Positions 59,182 through 64,000 of a stretch of 64,000 nucleotides of DNA are shown here, piece after piece. Every line of letters starts with the position of its first letter. Position 1 is the first letter of the stretch. The position numbers and the translations under genes are program-made. Source of the DNA: Heyndrickxia sporothermodurans. GTDB taxonomy: Bacteria; Bacillota; Bacilli; Bacillales; Bacillaceae_C. The notes under the pieces are model-generated. The model saw nothing but the letters and a program-made list of their open reading frames with translations. It did not search any database and was not told the origin of the DNA. The DNA is taken from assembly GCA_018333075.1 (NCBI GenBank), contig BORH01000005.1, positions 1-64,000 on the forward strand, in the 5' to 3' direction.

Positions 59182-59211
59182 AAAACTTCATCTAAATTAG
59201 ATGAAGTTTTT
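59182..59211 (+). terminator. Terminator after the acyl-CoA dehydrogenase gene
   Basis: AAAACTTCATCTAA pairs with TTAGATGAAGTTTT, followed by further Ts. Confidence 0.9.
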
Positions 59212-59337
59212 GTCTAAATTCCGAAAATATGATGAATCTTACTGGTTAGGACTTTCCCTTGTAAAGTTTTTCGAGTAAAATAGAGATGTTTGTATAATGT
59301 ATTTATTCATTAGGTTTCATACATAAGGAGGTATATC

Positions 59338-59700
59338 ATGAAACGAAATCCATTAATTCCCTATCTTTTAATTGCGTTTTTGGGAATTGCACTTGTTTTC
59401 TTTTTATCAGTTAAAGGATTAGGCGATGCAAAAGAAATTGCAAAAGAAAAAGAAGGCGGGGGAGAAAAAGTAACAGAGAAGTTTGAGCCTGAAGCTTTTG
59501 CTAAACAAACTTGTATCGGTTGTCATGGGAACAATTTAGAAGGTGGAACTGGTCCGAATTTACATGGTCTAGGCGCTAAGCTTGGTAAAGATAAAGTGAA
59601 AGATGTTTTGGCAAACGGAACATCTGGCGGTATGCCTGGTGGATTAGTTAAACCAGAAAATATTGATGCGATGGCAGATTGGCTAGTTAAGCTTAAATAA
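59338..59700 (+). CDS. cccA: Cytochrome c-550
   Basis: Membrane-anchored small cytochrome c on the outer face of the membrane. The 120-residue protein has an N-terminal membrane helix (about residues 7-26), a charged linker and a heme domain with the CIGCH motif and a methionine ligand in SGGMPGG. The binding site AAGGAGG is strong. It carries electrons in the branch to cytochrome c oxidase. It follows sigA at some distance, as in B. subtilis. Confidence 0.94.
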   Translation: MKRNPLIPYLLIAFLGIALVFFLSVKGLGDAKEIAKEKEGGGEKVTEKFEPEAFAKQTCIGCHGNNLEGGTGPNLHGLGAKLGKDKVKDVLANGTSGGMPGGLVKPENIDAMADWLVKLK

Positions 59701-59725
59701 TATTCTATTAAATGTTAGTATTAAA

Positions 59726-59758
59726 AAGGTTCTTTGCATTATGCAAAGAGCTTTTTTT
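59726..59758 (+). terminator. Terminator after cccA
   Basis: TCTTTGCA and TGCAAAGA form a perfect stem with a 3 nt loop, extended by a G-U, then seven or more Ts. Confidence 0.92.
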
Positions 59759-59953
59759 TAAAGAAAAGATAAATTTTATTTATGAAAATATATTAACTTA
59801 ACTGCTAGAAAAATCTGCATTATTCAGATAATTATCTTTACAATAAATTGGTACTTAGGGTTTTTTAGTGTAATTAAATCATTGCATAGCCTCAGCACTT
59901 TTCTTAGTATAAAATAGAAAAGAATATGGAGAAATGTTAAAAGTGGTGAAAAA

Positions 59954-60658
59954 ATGAATATAAATAAACTTTCAAAGAGATTAGAAACAGTAAGTTCTTA
60001 TATAATTAAAGGTTCTACATTTGCGGATATAGGATCAGACCATGCATATTTACCTTGTTATGCAATAAATAAAGGTATAGCTGACTATGCTATAGCTGGT
60101 GAAGTGGTTGAAGGACCATATCAAACGGCATTACAACAAGTAGAGGATGCTGAACTAACTAAGAAAATCTTTGTACGTAAAGGTGACGGACTAGAAGTAA
60201 TTAAACCAAATGAAGTCGATTGTATTACTATAGCCGGAATGGGTGGAGGATTAATAACGACCATTTTAGAAAAAGGAAAAGATAAACTGGAAGGTGTTAA
60301 AAGATTAATTCTTCAGCCTAATATTGGTGCACATTCTATTCGTAGTTGGTGTGTCGAAAATAATTGGGAAATTATTGCTGAGGAAATCTTAGAAGAAGAT
60401 CAAAAGATTTATGAAATAATAGTTGCAGAAAAAATGCTGACTAATCGATTGTATTCGTTAACAGAAGCTAGTATATTACTTGGTCCTTTTTTAATGAAAG
60501 AAAGAAATCCTGCTTTTATTAAAAAATGGACAGATGAATTAAAGCAGTGGGAGCTTATACTAGCAAGGCTAAAAAAAGCAGGTGATGTACAAAAAGTAGT
60601 AGAAAAAAAAGAGTCACTTGAAAGAAACATTCTACTAGTGAAAGAGGTATTGCTATGA
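59954..60658 (+). CDS. trmK: tRNA (adenine22-N1)-methyltransferase TrmK
   Basis: SAM enzyme methylating A22 of tRNA (YqfN). The 234-residue protein has a Rossmann domain with FADIGSDHAYLPCYAI and IAGMGGGLI, and a C-terminal coiled coil. The binding site is weak (AAGTGGTGAAA). Its end overlaps yqfO by 4 bp. The family is essential in some pathogens. Confidence 0.95.
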   Translation: MNINKLSKRLETVSSYIIKGSTFADIGSDHAYLPCYAINKGIADYAIAGEVVEGPYQTALQQVEDAELTKKIFVRKGDGLEVIKPNEVDCITIAGMGGGLITTILEKGKDKLEGVKRLILQPNIGAHSIRSWCVENNWEIIAEEILEEDQKIYEIIVAEKMLTNRLYSLTEASILLGPFLMKERNPAFIKKWTDELKQWELILARLKKAGDVQKVVEKKESLERNILLVKEVLL

Positions 60659-61773
60659 AATCAATCAATGGGTATGAAATTATCCAGCTATTTGAAAGCT
60701 TTTCACCTAAAAACTATGCATTGGATGGAGATCCAATCGGGTTACAAATTGGTCAATTAAATCGACCAGTAAAAAATGTAATGATTGCATTAGATGTTTT
60801 AGAAGAAGTGGTTGATGAAGCAATAGAAAATGATGTTCAATTAATTATTGCGCATCATCCTTTAATTTTTCGACCTTTAAAGAATATTGTTACAGATCAG
60901 CCACATGGGAAAATCATTGAGAAATTAATTAAGCATGATATTGCAGTATATGCTGCACATACTAATTTAGATGTTGCCAACGGGGGAGTTAATGATCTAT
61001 TAGCTGAGGCGCTTCAACTGAACAATACAGAAATACTGGATCCTATATATGAAGAAAAACTAAAGAAATTAGTTGTTTATGTGCCTGTTGATAATGAAAA
61101 TGCAGTGCGGAATGCTATTGGTAAAGCTGGTGCTGGTGCAATCGGAGAATATAGTTTTTGTTCTTTTTCTGTAAATGGAACTGGACGTTTTTTACCTGGA
61201 GAAAACACTTCACCGTTTATTGGAAAAAAAGGTGTTCTAGAAGAAGTACAAGAAGTAAGACTTGAGACAATCATCCCTGAAATAATTGAAAAGAAAGTAC
61301 TAAAAGCAATGTTGTCAGTGCATCCTTATGAAGAAGTAGCCTATGATTTATATCCACTTGAAAATAGTGGGAAGGTCTTTGGTTTAGGAAGAATAGGCTA
61401 TTTAAAGGAAGAAATGTCGCTTGAACAATTTGTAGATCATGTCAAAGAAGCATTAGATGTAACTCATGTTCGAGTAGTTGGTAATTTATCTGATACGATT
61501 AAAAAAGTAGCCGTATTAGGTGGAGATGGTAATAAATATTTTACAAAAGCAAAATTTAAAGGGGCAGATGTTTTTGTAACAGGGGATTTTTATTATCATA
61601 ATGCACATGATGCAATGAATTTAGGAATGAATATTGTTGACCCAGGACATAATGTCGAGAAAGTAATGAAAACTGGGGTCACCAATATTTTAACTAAACT
61701 GTGTAGTGAAAAAGGTATGAATGTAAGAGTTTTTCCATCTAAAATTCATACTGATCCTTTTAAATTTTTGTAA
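60655..61773 (+). CDS. yqfO: Nif3-like dinuclear metal protein YqfO
   Basis: A 372-residue Nif3 family protein (DUF34) with a central PII-like insert (about residues 125-225) that distinguishes the long form. The metal-binding sites are visible in IIAHHPLIF, AAHTNLDVANGGVND and DPGHNVEKV. The role is unclear; some members act as GTP cyclohydrolase or metal-insertion factors. It is coupled to trmK. Confidence 0.93.
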   Translation: MKSINGYEIIQLFESFSPKNYALDGDPIGLQIGQLNRPVKNVMIALDVLEEVVDEAIENDVQLIIAHHPLIFRPLKNIVTDQPHGKIIEKLIKHDIAVYAAHTNLDVANGGVNDLLAEALQLNNTEILDPIYEEKLKKLVVYVPVDNENAVRNAIGKAGAGAIGEYSFCSFSVNGTGRFLPGENTSPFIGKKGVLEEVQEVRLETIIPEIIEKKVLKAMLSVHPYEEVAYDLYPLENSGKVFGLGRIGYLKEEMSLEQFVDHVKEALDVTHVRVVGNLSDTIKKVAVLGGDGNKYFTKAKFKGADVFVTGDFYYHNAHDAMNLGMNIVDPGHNVEKVMKTGVTNILTKLCSEKGMNVRVFPSKIHTDPFKFL

Positions 61774-61780
61774 TTTGAAA

Positions 61781-61820
61781 TAAAAAAATAAAATCCCACG
61801 AATGGGATTTTATTTTTTTT
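61781..61820. terminator. Bidirectional terminator between yqfO and ispH
   Basis: AAATAAAATCCCA pairs with TGGGATTTTATTT (4 nt loop) with A and T flanks on each side, overlapping the ispH stop. Confidence 0.93.
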
Positions 61821-62763
61821 CTGCAATCTTTTTAACCTTTGGTAAAATTTTATGAAGTGGAACCTGTTTTTCACGGCCCCAAGTTTCTTTATTGTTAGGA
61901 TCAAACTGTTCTAAAAAGGCAATGACTTCTCGAACTATTGGGGTTGGTGTAGATGCTCCTGCTGTTACTGCTACATTCGTTGCATCTTTGATCCATTCAA
62001 TTTGAATTTCAGAAATATCTGCAACTCTGTAAGCTGTTGTATGTGCTATTTGTTCAGAAACTTGTGCAAGTCGATTTGAGTTATTGCTTTTTGGATCACC
62101 AACAACAATTAGAACATCTACCTGTCCAGCTTGTTCAGCAACTGCTTCTTGTCTTACTTGGGTAGCTAAACAAATTTCTTTATGTTGTTCGACATACGGA
62201 TATTTTTCTTTTACTTTATCCATAATATCTACAACATCCCATTGGCTCATCGTTGTTTGGTTGGTAACGATGATTTTTTTATTTTTAACCTCTAATTGTT
62301 CAACATCCTCAAGTGTTTCAACTAAATGCACAATATTAGGAGCAACTCCTACTGCACCCTCAGGTTCAGGGTGTCCTTTTTTTCCGATATAAATCACATC
62401 ATAGCCTTCAGCTTCTTTTTTTCGAATAAGATCATGTGTTTTCGTAACATCAGGACAAGTTGCATCGATTGTAACTAATCCTTTTTCTTTTGCGATTTCT
62501 CTTACCTCTGGTGAAACACCGTGCGCGGTAAAGATGACCGTTCCTTTTTCAACCTTTTCAAGGATTTCTTTACGGTTCTTTCCATCAAGTGTAATAATCC
62601 CTTCTTCGGCAAAAGCATCTGTAACATGTTTATTATGAACAATCATACCCAAAATGTATATTGGACGTGGTAATGTTTTATCTAAAGCCGCATTACGTGC
62701 TATCACCATTGCGTCGACAACGCCGTAACAATATCCACGAGGGGAAATTTTCAATACCTCCAT
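61810..62763 (-). CDS. ispH: 4-hydroxy-3-methylbut-2-enyl diphosphate reductase
   Basis: Last enzyme of the MEP isoprenoid pathway, an iron-sulfur protein giving isopentenyl and dimethylallyl diphosphate. The 317-residue protein has the cluster cysteines in [19 protein letters not shown] and ICLATQVRQ, plus the conserved [10 protein letters not shown]. The ATG at 62763, 8 nt after the minus-strand AGGAGG, is preferred to the ATG two codons upstream. Confidence 0.96.
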   Translation of the reverse strand: MEVLKISPRGYCYGVVDAMVIARNAALDKTLPRPIYILGMIVHNKHVTDAFAEEGIITLDGKNRKEILEKVEKGTVIFTAHGVSPEVREIAKEKGLVTIDATCPDVTKTHDLIRKKEAEGYDVIYIGKKGHPEPEGAVGVAPNIVHLVETLEDVEQLEVKNKKIIVTNQTTMSQWDVVDIMDKVKEKYPYVEQHKEICLATQVRQEAVAEQAGQVDVLIVVGDPKSNNSNRLAQVSEQIAHTTAYRVADISEIQIEWIKDATNVAVTAGASTPTPIVREVIAFLEQFDPNNKETWGREKQVPLHKILPKVKKIAEKK

Positions 62764-62966
62764 GTTCATCCTCCTGACTAAAGGTATGCTATCAAACTAT
62801 TTTATACAAACTAAATACATCCTTTACATTATATTAAAACTTCACCTATTTTACAAAGAAAAGAGGAATGTACTTGCTATTACCAACTTACAGAAGGCTT
62901 TATTGGACAATCCTTGGAAACAAGTATTGTAAATAAAACAAACCAAAGATAATGATTCTAACATGA

Positions 62967-63009
62967 TAAAAAAACCGCTTGTGAATAAAAGTGATTTTCA
63001 CAAAACGGT
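62967..63009 (-). terminator. Terminator of vrrA
   Basis: On the minus strand ACCGTTTTGTGAA pairs with TTCACAAGCGGT (one bulge, one G-U) and runs into TTTTTTT. Confidence 0.85.
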
Positions 63010-63018
63010 ATAAATTGG

Positions 63019-63702
63019 TTATATATATAATTTAGGTACAGATGCACCTTTCTGGTTTATTTGTTCAGATGATTCATGTTCATCATCGCTTTCATTCACT
63101 TGTTGAGTTTCTTTTTTATTTTTTTGAGAAGTTTTTAGCTTTTTTTTACGTTCGCCAGTCTTAGTAGCTAATTGAACACTTTCATCGTCATTACTAGTTG
63201 AATCAACTGATGTTTCTTCATCATCTCCTGAACTTTTCATTCCCTTGTACATTCTCCACATAGCAGGTAAGTTTCTAACTAGTGGCCCGTATTGTTGAAC
63301 CATTGGCCCAATTTGCTGTGCTGTCCTTATTACATTTTGGGTATTATTTAAAAATGAACCAATTTTCCCTGGGTTAGCTATGTTGCCAAGGATTGACCCA
63401 CCACCACTTGCACCTGCACCTGCACGTTGAAATCCAGCTGCAGCATTAGCTATATTACCAGCTTGTGATGCTCCACTTCGTTGGAATAAGCGAGAAAGCA
63501 ATCCACCAGCACCTTGAGCGGGGGGTGTTCCTCCTCCAGCAAGTGGCCCTCTTAAGCCAAATGGAGATACTCGACCCATTGACTGCATGGTCGGTTGAAA
63601 TAACATTCGTCCACCTTGCATTGGAGCTCTACTTATATTCCCGAACTGAAAGGGAGAACGAGGCATTGCACTATTAATTTGTGGAAACCCTCTAGGAGGC
63701 AT
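63019..63702 (-). CDS. vrrA: VrrA/YqfQ family protein
   Basis: A 227-residue protein. The N-terminal half is rich in Gly, Pro, Arg and Gln, the middle (about residues 95-150) is helical with VIRTAQQIGPMVQQYGPLV and LPAMWRMYKG, and the tail is acidic/lysine-rich ending in VPKLYI. This matches B. subtilis YqfQ and B. anthracis VrrA, here without the tandem QYQQ-type repeats of the latter. It is associated with spores or the coat in other bacilli; its function is not established. The minus-strand ribosome binding site is AAAGGAGGG. Confidence 0.85.
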   Translation of the reverse strand: MPPRGFPQINSAMPRSPFQFGNISRAPMQGGRMLFQPTMQSMGRVSPFGLRGPLAGGGTPPAQGAGGLLSRLFQRSGASQAGNIANAAAGFQRAGAGASGGGSILGNIANPGKIGSFLNNTQNVIRTAQQIGPMVQQYGPLVRNLPAMWRMYKGMKSSGDDEETSVDSTSNDDESVQLATKTGERKKKLKTSQKNKKETQQVNESDDEHESSEQINQKGASVPKLYI

Positions 63703-63929
63703 GGTTTCCCTCCTTTCAATAAAGTATTTCTATAATACAATATGCAAGTTTTTGAAAAACGTCTTCTACTGTTACAGCTTTAATCATTTTATAAGTTTTT
63801 AACATTTGATTCTTATAAGATTCATCTATAAGGAGTGGAAGTTTTATTTATTGTCGATTATAATAACAAAATGGGCTTTTTATTATTGAACGGTAATGGA
63901 AAACGTCCTTTGTAAAGGAGTGAGGAAAA

Positions 63930-64000
63930 ATGAACAAAAATAAATTTTCGATTTTTCAATTTAAAACTTATATAAATAAGGCGATTGATGAGCTCGGATT
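63930..64000 (+). CDS. cshB: Start of a probable DEAD-box RNA helicase (partial)
   Basis: An ORF opens at 63930 after AAAGGAGTGAGG and runs off the right edge; 23 residues are visible (KFSIFQFKTYINKAIDELGF). The pattern 'F..F......I.ELGF' is the Q-motif-upstream start of CshB (YqfR), which follows yqfQ in B. subtilis. The call rests mainly on position. Confidence 0.6.
   Translation, partial: MNKNKFSIFQFKTYINKAIDELG

Noticed and set aside
63019-63702. VrrA tandem repeats as in B. anthracis
   Set aside because: I looked for repeated QYQQ-type units and found none; the protein is Gly/Pro-rich but not tandemly repeated.

Overview
The window is an AT-rich stretch of chromosome from an endospore-forming member of the Bacillaceae. 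The evidence is a complete pro-sigma-K gene, the spore protease gene gpr, spoIIP, yqfC/yqfD, vrrA and sda, together with B. subtilis-like gene order through the competence, heat-shock and macromolecular-synthesis regions. Some arrangements (deoC after mtaB, tandem YrzI-type small proteins, pssA/psd near sigK) recall the B. cereus lineage. The species cannot be named from the sequence alone. I see no transposase, prophage, CRISPR array, rRNA or tRNA gene.

Layout. 1-1.6 kb: end of an unidentified gene, a DUF2536 protein, mtnN and yrhC. 1.6-4.7 kb: a MarR-controlled efflux operon (regulator, HlyD-type adaptor, DHA2 transporter). 4.7-5.5 kb: a cluster of very small ORFs including yrzI, with two hairpins that can re-pair with each other. 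5.6-10.2 kb: uninterrupted sigK, a 28-residue membrane peptide, pepF, and divergent pssA/psd for phosphatidylethanolamine synthesis. 10.2-15.8 kb: sda with a DnaA-box cluster, then the yqeG-yqeH-aroE-yhbY-nadD-yqeK-rsfS-yqeM operon. 15.9-22 kb: comER, comEA, comEB, comEC, yqzM and holA, with a possible terminated small RNA or leader before holA. 22-29 kb: rpsT, gpr-spoIIP-yqxA, lepA, hemW. 29-37.5 kb: the CIRCE-controlled hrcA-grpE-dnaK genes, then dnaJ-prmA-rsmE-mtaB. 37.5-45.6 kb: deoC, yqeW, rpsU-yqeY, yqeZ-floA-hypothetical-yqfC-yqfD-phoH. 45.8-51.6 kb: pgpH-ybeY-dgkA, cdd-era-yqzL-recO. 51.8-57.1 kb: ccpN-ppsR, then yaiI-dnaG-sigA. 57.3-64 kb: an unknown membrane protein, an acyl-CoA dehydrogenase, cccA, trmK-yqfO, ispH, vrrA and the start of a probable cshB.

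How it works together. Most genes are housekeeping: ribosome assembly and GTPases (yqeH, era, ybeY, rsfS, rpsT, rpsU, lepA), RNA and protein modification (mtaB, rsmE, prmA, trmK), replication and transcription (dnaG, holA, sigA), protein folding, DNA uptake, and sporulation. The less explained material is mostly non-coding or very small: the YrzI cluster, the holA upstream region, the dnaK-dnaJ gap, the dgkA-cdd gap and the long leader before yaiI-dnaG-sigA. Start codons were moved downstream of the longest frame where a ribosome binding site and family length supported it. Identifications come from recognising protein sequences by eye; no database search was run.
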